9,950 bases of DNA, from the NCBI GenBank assembly GCA_035719045.1, contig DASTGO010000268.1, forward strand, positions 1 through 9,950. The letters are read 5' to 3'. This document shows, in pieces, positions 1 through 5,983 of the stretch. This DNA comes from DASTGO01 sp035719045 (GTDB taxonomy: Bacteria; Actinomycetota; Actinomycetes; Actinomycetales; Kineosporiaceae). The notes below the pieces were generated by a model. It searched no databases and was not told the DNA's origin. It saw only the letters and a list, made by a program, of their open reading frames with translations. The position numbers were made by a program, and so were the translations under genes. Every line of letters begins with the position of its first letter. Positions within the stretch are counted from its first letter, which is position 1.

Positions 1-4
1 CATT

Positions 5-75
5 GAACCATTGACATCCTGCGCGGATGCCGGGAACGATGCCTGTCTCAGGCGCCCAGGCGCCATCAATGGTTC
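5..75. repeat. 10-bp inverted repeat flanking the regulator's 5' region (candidate operator pair)
   Basis: GAACCATTGA at 5-14 is the exact reverse complement of TCAATGGTTC at 66-75, with arm starts 61 bp apart (about six helical turns). The left arm overlaps a perfect TTGACA (11-16). The right arm contains CCAT-CA-ATGG (63-72), itself a small palindrome. Between the arms lies a perfect tandem 8-mer, CAGGCGCC twice (49-64). FCD-type GntR regulators usually bind short palindromes in their own promoter, so a paired autoregulatory operator is a reasonable inference. The sequence is not a known FadR consensus. Confidence 0.45.
11..40 (+). promoter_or_regulatory. Candidate sigma-70-type promoter of the regulator gene
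   Basis: TTGACA at 11-16 matches the -35 consensus exactly. AACGAT at 35-40, after an 18-bp spacer, is only a weak -10 match. Transcription would start near 47 and leave a leader of about 50 nt before the ATG at 99. An alternative is the AT-rich CATATT at 84-89, which would put the transcript start almost at the ATG (a leaderless mRNA, common in actinobacteria). Neither can be decided from sequence. Confidence 0.35.
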
Positions 76-98
76 GCTCCCGGCATATTTGAGGTGGG

Positions 99-998
99 AT
101 GGCCGCCGCACGCGCCGCTGCCGCCCGGTCCACCGCGGGATCACCCGCGACCGGTCGCGGTGGTCCCCGAGGAGGGCTGCCCGCGGGCACGCAGCCGCCG
201 GGCTCTCCCGCGCAGCTGCCGGTCACGTCCACGCCGCAGTCGCCGTCCACGCCCGGGCCGCAGGAGCACGACGCCACCGGCAGCGGCGGCACCCTCGCGG
301 ACGCCGTGCTGCGACCGGTCCGGGAGGGCAACGCCTTCGAGTCCACCGTCGAGCACCTCGCCACCGCGATCCGGCTCGGGGTGTTCGCCGAGGGGGAGCG
401 GCTGCCGCCGGAGCGGGAGCTGGCCGAGCGGCTCAAGGTGGGCCGGGCGACCCTGCGGGACGCGATCGGCGCGCTGCGGCAGGCCGGTCTGGTGACCACG
501 CGGCGGGGCCGGGGCGGCGGATCCGTGGTCGTCTACCGCGGACCCCGGGTCGAGGGCACCGGGGTGCAGGGGCTGGACTGGACCCGTGAGCAGATCGCCG
601 ACGCGCTGGCCTTCCGCCGCGTGGTCGAACCCGGGGCCGCGGCCCTGGCGGCCGGTGCGGGGCTGTCCGCGGAGCAGCGCTCCTGGCTGGTCGAGGCCCT
701 GCGCGCGGTGACCGCGGCGGGGGATGAGGGCCGCCGGGTCGCCGACGCGCGGCTGCATCTGGCGATCGCGAGCCTGTCCGGGTCGGCCCGGGTGGTGGAC
801 GCGGTGACCCAGGCGCAGTCCTGCATCGCCGAACTGCTGGCCGCGATCCCCGTCCTCCAGGTCAACATCGCCCACTCCGACAGTCAGCACGCCGAGATCG
901 TCGAGGCCGTCCTGGCCGGGGATGCCGATCGTGCCCGCACCGTCATGGAGGAGCACTGCGACGCCACCTCCGCCCTGCTCCGGGGGCTGATCGCCTGA
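99..998 (+). CDS. FadR/GntR-family transcriptional regulator with FCD ligand domain
   Basis: This is a DNA-binding regulator and probably the local controller of the amine genes that follow. A winged helix-turn-helix spans about residues 75-145 (ERLPPERELAERL, then the recognition region GRATLRDAIGALRQAG and a Gly/Arg-rich wing). An all-helical FCD domain spans about 165-292. The FCD metal/ligand residues appear complete: D216 and H220 (DARLH), H264 (SQHAEIVEA) and H286 (EEHCDA). An effector acid or metal could therefore be bound. The first ~63 residues are an Ala/Gly/Pro/Ser/Thr-rich, apparently disordered extension absent from typical family members of about 230 residues. The ATG at 99 follows GAGGTG at unusually short spacing. 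No better in-frame start is obvious before the conserved part, so the true N-terminus is uncertain. It ends 69 bp before the ligase gene on the same strand, so co-transcription is possible. Confidence 0.88.
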   Translation: MAAARAAAARSTAGSPATGRGGPRGGLPAGTQPPGSPAQLPVTSTPQSPSTPGPQEHDATGSGGTLADAVLRPVREGNAFESTVEHLATAIRLGVFAEGERLPPERELAERLKVGRATLRDAIGALRQAGLVTTRRGRGGGSVVVYRGPRVEGTGVQGLDWTREQIADALAFRRVVEPGAAALAAGAGLSAEQRSWLVEALRAVTAAGDEGRRVADARLHLAIASLSGSARVVDAVTQAQSCIAELLAAIPVLQVNIAHSDSQHAEIVEAVLAGDADRARTVMEEHCDATSALLRGLIA

Positions 999-1018
999 CC
1001 CTCCTGATCGCCTGACCC
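987..1018 (+). repeat. 17-bp tandem duplication across the regulator stop codon
   Basis: The 15-mer CTGATCGCCTGACCC occurs at 987-1001 and again at 1004-1018, a 17-bp period. The first copy encodes the last residues Leu-Ile-Ala and the TGA stop (996-998). The second copy lies downstream in another frame. It looks like a small slippage duplication with no obvious function. Confidence 0.7.
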
Positions 1019-1067
1019 GGCGAGCCCGTCCACCCCTGCGATCCACCCGAACCGACGAGGAGACCCG

Positions 1068-2489
1068 ATGGCAGCCCAGCCCTCCCGTGGCACGGCACTG
1101 ACCCTGGACCGGCTCACCGAGCTGGTCGAGTCCGGCGCGGTGGACACCGTCGTGGTGGCCTTCACCGACATGCAGGGACGACTGCAGGGCAAGCGGATCC
1201 ACGCCAGGTTCTTCCTCGACGAGGTTGTCGCGCACGGCACGGAGGCCTGCAACTACCTGCTCGCGGTCGACGTGGACATGAACACCGTCGACGGCTACGC
1301 GATCTCCTCCTGGGAGAAGGGGTACGGGGACTTCATGCTCCGTCCCGACTTCTCCACCCTGCGCGAGACCCCGTGGCTGGACGCCTCGGTGATGGTCCAG
1401 TGCGACGTGCTGTGGCTGGACGGCAGTCCCGTCGCGCAGTCCCCGCGGCAGATCCTCGCCGCACAGGTGCAGGCGGCCGCGGAGCTGGGCTTCCGGGCGC
1501 TGTCCGGCACCGAACTGGAGTTCATCGTCTTCGACGACAGTTACGAGCAGGCCTGGGACAAGCACTACCGGGACCTCACCCCGTCCAACCGCTACAACGT
1601 CGACTACTCGATCATCGGGACCACCCGGGTCGAGCCCCTGCTGCGCGACATCCGCAACCACATGTACGCCGCCGGCCTGACGGTGGAGTCGGCCAAGGGC
1701 GAGTGCAACTACGGGCAGCACGAGATCGCCTTCAAGTACGACGAGGTGCTGCGCACCGCCGACCAGCACAGCGTCTACAAGACGGCCGCGAAGGAGATCG
1801 CCGCGCGGCACGGCAAGTCGCTGACGTTCATGGCGAAGTACAACGAGCGGGAGGGGAACTCCTGCCACATCCACCTCAGCCTGCGCGGGATGGACGGCTC
1901 GATCGTCTTCGCGGACAACGGGTCCGTCGACGGGCAGGGCGCCGGTCACGGTTCCGACCAGCGCGGCGCCGGGGACGGCCGCAGCACGGTGTTCCGCAGC
2001 TTCGTGGCCGGCATCCTCGGCGGCCTGCGCGAGCTCACCCTGCTGTACGCCCCGAACATCAACTCCTACAAGCGGTTCCAGCCCGACACCTTCGCCCCGA
2101 CCGCGATCGCCTGGGGCGAGGACAACCGGACCTGTGCCATCCGCGTGGTCGGGCACGGCCCGTCGCTGCGGCTGGAGAACCGGGTGCCCGGCGGCGACGT
2201 GAACCCCTACCTGGCGCTGGCCGGGATGCTCGCCGCGGGCCTGCACGGGATCCGGGAGAACCTTCCGCTGGAACCCGCGCTGGAGGGCAACGCCTACCAG
2301 GCCGACCGGTCGCGGGTGCCGACCACGTTGCGCGAGGCGCGGGACCTGTTCGCGTCCTCCGCCCTGGCCCGCAAGGCCTTCGGTGACGAGGTGGTCGACC
2401 ACTACGTCAACGCCGCGGACGTCGAGCTGCGCGCCTACGAGAAGGCCGTCACCGACTGGGAGCGGATCCGCAGCTTCGAGCGGATGTGA
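1068..2489 (+). CDS. Glutamine-synthetase-like gamma-glutamyl-amine ligase (GlnA4/PuuA type)
   Basis: This protein is predicted to couple an amine to the gamma-carboxyl of glutamate using ATP, the first step of gamma-glutamylated amine catabolism. GS-fold landmarks are in order: SGTELEF (146-152; E149 and E151 metal ligands), KGECNYGQHE (210-219; E212 and E219), GNSCHIHLS (263-271; H269), NSYKRF (332-337), EDNRTCAIR (351-359) and LENRVPGGDVNPYLA (369-383). Two ammonium-pocket positions differ from true GSI. The Asp-Gly-Ser-Ser motif reads D75-G-Y-A78, and the flap Glu (PGYEAP) reads PDTFAP, with Phe342. The GSI-beta adenylylation motif is not seen. A Gly/Asp-rich insert sits at about 285-306. 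The start ATG has GAGGAG at 1057-1062. The fold assignment is certain; the substrate is inferred, and ethanolamine or a polyamine fits better than ammonium. Confidence 0.93.
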   Translation: MAAQPSRGTALTLDRLTELVESGAVDTVVVAFTDMQGRLQGKRIHARFFLDEVVAHGTEACNYLLAVDVDMNTVDGYAISSWEKGYGDFMLRPDFSTLRETPWLDASVMVQCDVLWLDGSPVAQSPRQILAAQVQAAAELGFRALSGTELEFIVFDDSYEQAWDKHYRDLTPSNRYNVDYSIIGTTRVEPLLRDIRNHMYAAGLTVESAKGECNYGQHEIAFKYDEVLRTADQHSVYKTAAKEIAARHGKSLTFMAKYNEREGNSCHIHLSLRGMDGSIVFADNGSVDGQGAGHGSDQRGAGDGRSTVFRSFVAGILGGLRELTLLYAPNINSYKRFQPDTFAPTAIAWGEDNRTCAIRVVGHGPSLRLENRVPGGDVNPYLALAGMLAAGLHGIRENLPLEPALEGNAYQADRSRVPTTLREARDLFASSALARKAFGDEVVDHYVNAADVELRAYEKAVTDWERIRSFERM

Positions 2490-2608
2490 CCCGCCCCGCC
2501 CCCTCCGCCGCCGGACCACCGCCCGGCGCCCGGGCGAGCATCCCGGGACCGGCGAACCGGCGCAACCCCTTCCCCCACACGGCAACTGCTGCATGACAGC
2601 GAGAGGAC

Positions 2609-3991
2609 ATGGACGTGACTGCGGTACGGCATGAGGTGATCGACCCGGCGACCGAGCAGACGGTGACCACCGTCGAGCAGGTCGGCCTCGAGGGCACCGA
2701 CGCGGCGATCGCGCGGGCTCAGGAGGTGTCCGCGGCCTGGCGTGCGGTGGCGCCGGCGGACCGGGCCCGGCTGCTGCGGCGGTTCGCCGAGGTGGTCGAC
2801 GGTGCCCGCGAGGAGCTGGCCCAGTTGGAGGTGCGCAACTCCGGGCACACCATCGGCAACGCCCGCTGGGAGGCCGGCAACGTCCGCGACGTCCTGAACT
2901 ACTACTCGGCGGCCCCGGAACGGTTGTTCGGCAGGCAGATCCCGGTGCCCGGCGGCATCGACGTGACGTTCAAGGAACCGCTCGGCGTGGTCGGGGTGAT
3001 CGTGCCCTGGAACTTTCCGATGCCGATCGCCGGCTGGGGGTTCGCCCCCGCGCTGGCGGCCGGGAACACCGTCGTGCTCAAGCCGGCCGAGCTCACCCCG
3101 CTGACCGCGATCCGGCTGGGCGAGCTGGCGCTGGAGGCCGGCATCCCCGAGGGCGTGTTCCAGGTGCTGGCCGGCAAGGGATCGGTGGTGGGGGAGCGGT
3201 TCGTCACCCACCCGGCCGTGCGCAAGGTGGTGTTCACCGGCTCGACGCAGGTCGGCACCCGGATCATGGCCGGCTGCGCGGCGCAGGTGAAGCGGGTGAC
3301 CCTGGAACTCGGCGGGAAGTCCGCGAACATCGTGTTCGCCGACGCCGACCTGGAGAAGGCGGCCGCCACCGCGCCGTACGGGGTGTTCGACAACGCCGGG
3401 CAGGACTGCTGCGCCCGCTCCCGGATCCTCGTCGAGCGCTCGGTGTACGACCGCTTCCTGGAACTGCTGGAGCCCGCGGTCGCCGGGGTCAAGGTGAAGG
3501 CCCCGGGCGAGGACGACGCCGAGATGGGTCCGCTGATCTCGGCCGGGCACCGGGCCGCGGTCCGGGGCTTCGTCGAGGACGCGGCCGAGCCGGTGGACGT
3601 CGCGTTCCGCGGCAGCGCGCCGGAGGGTCCGGGGTACTGGTACCCGCCGACCGTGGTGCTGCCCCGGTCGGCGTCGGACCGGGTCTGGCGCGAGGAGGTG
3701 TTCGGCCCGGTCGTCGCGGTGATGCCGTTCGACGACGAGACCGACGCCGTGCGCCTGGCCAACGACACCGAGTACGGGCTGTCCGGCTCGATCTGGACCC
3801 GTGACCTCGGCCGCGCGTTGCGGGTCAGCCGGGGCGTGGAGTCGGGCAACCTGTCGGTGAACTCGCACTCCTCGGTCCGGTACTGGACGCCGTTCGGCGG
3901 CTTCAAGCGGTCCGGCCTGGGTCGCGAGCTCGGTCCCGATGCGCTGGACGCCTTCACCGAGACGAAGAACGTCTTCTTCTCCCACGACTGA
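2609..3991 (+). CDS. NAD(P)-dependent aldehyde dehydrogenase (gamma-glutamyl-aminoaldehyde oxidation likely)
   Basis: This cytoplasmic ALDH-superfamily enzyme oxidises an aldehyde to a carboxylate. In this setting the substrate is probably the gamma-glutamyl-amino-aldehyde made from the ligase product. Its 460 residues are a little short of the usual 480-500, but all core motifs are present: VPWNFPMP with oxyanion N135, LKPAE with cofactor-binding K158, FTGS at 209-212, general base E233 in LELGGKSAN, catalytic C267 in NAGQDCCARSR, and EEVFGPV with E363. The C-terminal PFGGFKRSGLGRELG (428-442) is canonical. The ATG at 2609 follows GAGAGG at 2601-2606. The gene starts 119 bp after the ligase stop, in a GC-rich gap with a weak 6-bp hairpin at 2520-2536. 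Family is certain. The substrate comes only from gene context (PuuC-like role). Confidence 0.93.
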   Translation: MDVTAVRHEVIDPATEQTVTTVEQVGLEGTDAAIARAQEVSAAWRAVAPADRARLLRRFAEVVDGAREELAQLEVRNSGHTIGNARWEAGNVRDVLNYYSAAPERLFGRQIPVPGGIDVTFKEPLGVVGVIVPWNFPMPIAGWGFAPALAAGNTVVLKPAELTPLTAIRLGELALEAGIPEGVFQVLAGKGSVVGERFVTHPAVRKVVFTGSTQVGTRIMAGCAAQVKRVTLELGGKSANIVFADADLEKAAATAPYGVFDNAGQDCCARSRILVERSVYDRFLELLEPAVAGVKVKAPGEDDAEMGPLISAGHRAAVRGFVEDAAEPVDVAFRGSAPEGPGYWYPPTVVLPRSASDRVWREEVFGPVVAVMPFDDETDAVRLANDTEYGLSGSIWTRDLGRALRVSRGVESGNLSVNSHSSVRYWTPFGGFKRSGLGRELGPDALDAFTETKNVFFSHD

Positions 3992-4021
3992 CCCGCCCCC
4001 AGGCGCAGGCCGCCTCGCCGT

Positions 4022-4121
4022 GTGGGCACGGTGGCACATCGCGCCCAACTCGGACGGGCACGGTGGCACATCGCGCCCGAAAAGTGGGCACGGTGGCACA
4101 TCGCGCCCAACTCGGACGGGC
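4022..4121. repeat. Three tandem 23-bp hairpin repeats between ALDH and SDR genes
   Basis: Identical 23-bp units lie at 4024-4046, 4056-4078 and 4086-4108 (periods 32 and 30). Each folds on itself: left arm GGGCACGGTG, loop GCA, right arm CATCGCGCCC. That is a 10-bp stem with one mismatch and one G:U pair on either strand's RNA. Units 1 and 3 share identical flanks, so 4022-4059 equals 4084-4121 (38 bp). Spacers are AACTCGGAC after units 1 and 3, and GAAAAGT after unit 2. A further plain hairpin (GGCGTG/CACGCC, 4119-4136) follows. The array could be a strand-neutral terminator or attenuator, an mRNA-stabilising element, or a dispersed REP-like repeat. None of these is proven. Confidence 0.85.
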
Positions 4122-4207
4122 GTGTTCCTCCACGCCGGACGGGTGCGCGCCGCTGGCGTGTACCGGCCCGACCACGAACGTCAACCGTCAGCACAACGAG
4201 AGGGAAC

Positions 4208-4975
4208 ATGGTGGACCGATTCACCGACCGCGTCGCGGTCATCACCGGGGCGGCCAGCGGTATCGGTGCCGCGACGTCGCGCCGTCTGGCGTCCGAGGGC
4301 GCCACGGTCGTCGTGGTGGACATGAACGCCGAGGCGGGCGAGGCACTGGCCAGGGAGCTCGGCGGGATGTTCCTCCAGGCCGACGTGACCAGTCCCGAGG
4401 ACAACGAGCGGATGTACGCCGAGACGGTCAAGGCGTACGGGCAGGTCGACGTGGCCTTCCACAACGCCGGGATCAGCCCGCCCGACGACGACTCGATCCT
4501 CGACACCGGCCTGGACGCCTGGCGCCGGGTGCAGGAGGTCAACCTGACCTCGGTGTACCTGGGCTGCAAGGCGGCGCTGCCGCACATGCTGGCCCGCAAG
4601 AAGGGCTCGATCATCAACACGGCCTCGTTCGTGGCCACCCTCGGTGCGGCCACCTCGCAGATCTCCTACACCGCGAGCAAGGGCGGCGTGCTGGCGATGA
4701 CCCGGGAACTGGGCGTCCAGTTCGCCCGCGAGGGCATCCGGGTCAACGCGCTCTCCCCCGGACCGGTGGCCACCCCGCTGCTCATGGAGCTGTTCGCCAA
4801 GGACCCCGAGCGCGCCCAGCGCCGGCTGGTGCACGTCCCGGTGGGGCGGTTCGCCGAGCCGAGCGAGATCGCGGCCGCGGTCGCCTTCCTGGCCAGCGAC
4901 GACGCCTCGTTCATCACGGCGTCGAACTTCCTCGTGGACGGCGGCATCACCGGGGCGTACGTCACCCCGCTGTGA
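4208..4975 (+). CDS. SDR-family NAD-dependent alcohol dehydrogenase (annotatable as 3-oxoacyl-ACP-reductase-like)
   Basis: This classical short-chain dehydrogenase/reductase has 255 residues, the usual family length. The cofactor loop TGAASGIG is at 13-20. D38 at the end of beta-strand 2 (TVVVVDMN) favours NAD over NADP. HNAG is at 85-88. The catalytic tetrad is N112, S140, Y154 and K158 (YTASK), and SPGPVATP (183-190) follows. Homologues are often labelled 3-oxoacyl-ACP reductase, but no fatty-acid genes are nearby. Between a gamma-glutamyl ligase and hydrolase, and with an ALDH just upstream, the likeliest role is oxidising a gamma-glutamylated amino-alcohol to the aldehyde. The ATG at 4208 follows GAGAGGGAA. 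In-frame starts further upstream (for example 4022) would translate the hairpin repeats and are rejected. The gap to the ALDH gene is 216 bp. Confidence 0.9.
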   Translation: MVDRFTDRVAVITGAASGIGAATSRRLASEGATVVVVDMNAEAGEALARELGGMFLQADVTSPEDNERMYAETVKAYGQVDVAFHNAGISPPDDDSILDTGLDAWRRVQEVNLTSVYLGCKAALPHMLARKKGSIINTASFVATLGAATSQISYTASKGGVLAMTRELGVQFAREGIRVNALSPGPVATPLLMELFAKDPERAQRRLVHVPVGRFAEPSEIAAAVAFLASDDASFITASNFLVDGGITGAYVTPL

Positions 4976-5031
4976 CCGGGCGCCGGGCCCGGCAGGGAGA
5001 AGGATGCGACACCGAGGCGCCTCGTGGCGGG

Positions 5032-5190
5032 CCGTACGGTCGCGGGGTGTCCCGGTGACCAGGCCGTTCGGCCTCGGGGTGCCTCGGGCCGTACGGAGCC
5101 GCACGGTCCGGGGCGCCCCCACCGTACGGGATCGTACGGTGGGGGCGGCCCTCGATACGGGGTCGTAGGGTCGGGGGTGCCCCGGGACGG
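5032..5190. repeat. Degenerate ~31-bp tandem array built on palindrome CCGTACGG
   Basis: CCGTACGG or a close variant begins at 5032, 5064 (CCGTTCGG), 5089, 5122, 5153 (CGATACGG) and 5183 (CGGGACGG), spaced 32, 25, 33, 31 and 30 bp. In the three central units a second octamer starts exactly 10 bp after the first (5099 CCGCACGG, 5132 TCGTACGG, 5163 TCGTAGGG), one helical turn away. Units end in a G-run followed by a C-run. The array fills most of the 252-bp gap between the SDR and hydrolase genes. It could bind a dimeric protein or be a structural repeat. The function is unknown. Confidence 0.7.
5114..5147 (+). terminator. Strong 15-bp perfect hairpin, possible terminator or attenuator
   Basis: Left arm 5114-5128 (CGCCCCCACCGTACG) pairs perfectly with right arm 5133-5147 around the loop GGAT. 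After one G-G mismatch, three more pairs extend it (5110-5112 with 5149-5151). No U-tract follows, which is common for actinobacterial terminators but also allows a role as an RNA-stability element. It sits within the tandem array, 138 bp after the SDR stop and 80 bp before the hydrolase start. Confidence 0.5.
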
Positions 5191-5227
5191 AACGGGCAGG
5201 AATCCGGACGCGGAGGAAGGAGCCGGG

Positions 5228-5980
5228 ATGGGCGAGCGACCGCCGGTGATCGGGCTGACGGCGTATGCGGTTCCCGCCGCGTGGGGGGTCTGGCAGGCGG
5301 ACGCGGTCCTGCTGCCCCGGTCCTACGTCGACGCGGTGCTGCGTGCCGGCGGACTGCCGGTCCTGCTGCCCCCGCTGCCCGGGACGATCGAGCAGTTGCT
5401 GCCCCGGCTGGACGGCCTGCTGCTGGCCGGCGGGCCCGATGTCGACCCCGCCCGGTACGGCGAGCAGCCCGGCCCGCACACCCAGCTCCCCAGCGTGGAA
5501 CGCGACGACGCCGAGCTGCGCCTGCTGGCCGGCGCGGTGGACGGCGGCCTGCCCGTGCTCGGCATCTGCCGCGGCATGCAACTGCTCAACGTCGCCCGGG
5601 GCGGCAACCTGGTCCAGCACCTGCCGGACCTGGTCGGCGGCGAGGGGCACGCCCCGGCGCCGGGGGTGTTCGGCGGGCACCAGGTGACCGTGAAGGGCGG
5701 CACCCGGCTGGCCCAGCTGCTCGGCCGCACCGAGGTGGACTGCGTGCCCAGCTACCACCACCAGAGCCTGGACCGGCTGGGCAGTGGGCTGACCGCCACC
5801 GCCTGGTCGGCGGACGGGACGGTCGAGGCGGTCGAGGACCCCGACCTGCCGTTCTGCGTCGCCGTGCAGTGGCATCCGGAGGCCGGGGAGGACCCCAGCC
5901 TGTTCGAGGCCCTGGTCGGGGCAGCCCGGCGGGTCCGTGACCTGCGCGCCGCAGATGCCGGACCGGGGGAAGGGGCCTGA
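5228..5980 (+). CDS. Gamma-glutamyl-gamma-aminobutyrate-hydrolase-family amidase (peptidase C26, PuuD-like)
   Basis: This class I glutamine-amidotransferase-fold hydrolase is predicted to cleave the gamma-glutamyl amide at the end of the pathway, releasing glutamate and the oxidised amine. It has 250 residues, as expected for the family. Motifs are LLLAGGPDVDPARYG (64-78), the nucleophile elbow LGICRGMQLLN with C114, SYHHQSLDRLG (175-185) and VQWHPE with H216 and E218. The Cys-His-Glu triad is therefore complete. The ATG at 5228 was chosen because GGAGGAAGGAG lies at 5212-5222 and homology begins at PPVIGLTAY. An in-frame start at 5024 would translate the repeat array as low-complexity Gly/Arg/Pro sequence. 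The 252-bp gap with a strong hairpin suggests it may have its own promoter or be attenuated relative to the SDR gene. Confidence 0.92.
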   Translation: MGERPPVIGLTAYAVPAAWGVWQADAVLLPRSYVDAVLRAGGLPVLLPPLPGTIEQLLPRLDGLLLAGGPDVDPARYGEQPGPHTQLPSVERDDAELRLLAGAVDGGLPVLGICRGMQLLNVARGGNLVQHLPDLVGGEGHAPAPGVFGGHQVTVKGGTRLAQLLGRTEVDCVPSYHHQSLDRLGSGLTATAWSADGTVEAVEDPDLPFCVAVQWHPEAGEDPSLFEALVGAARRVRDLRAADAGPGEGA

Positions 5981-5983
5981 GCC

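Noticed and set aside
2520..2536. Terminator between ligase and ALDH genes (CGCCCG / CGGGCG, loop GCGCC)
   Set aside because: A 6-bp GC stem is expected by chance in such a GC-rich gap, there is no flanking U-tract, and the genes most likely share a transcript.
4022..4207. N-terminal extension of the SDR from an upstream GTG
   Set aside because: It would translate the three hairpin repeats. ATG 4208 has GAGAGGGAA upstream and gives the standard SDR length.
2435..4653. Minus-strand frames covering the hairpin repeats that encode repeated Met-Cys-His-Arg-type peptides
   Set aside because: The peptide repeats are just translations of the tandem hairpins and the rest is antisense to ALDH and SDR. 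No ribosome-binding site or family motif supports them.
5024..5227. N-terminal extension of the hydrolase from an earlier start
   Set aside because: It would translate the repeat array as Gly/Arg/Pro-rich sequence, while the ATG at 5228 has an excellent ribosome-binding site and matches where the family begins.
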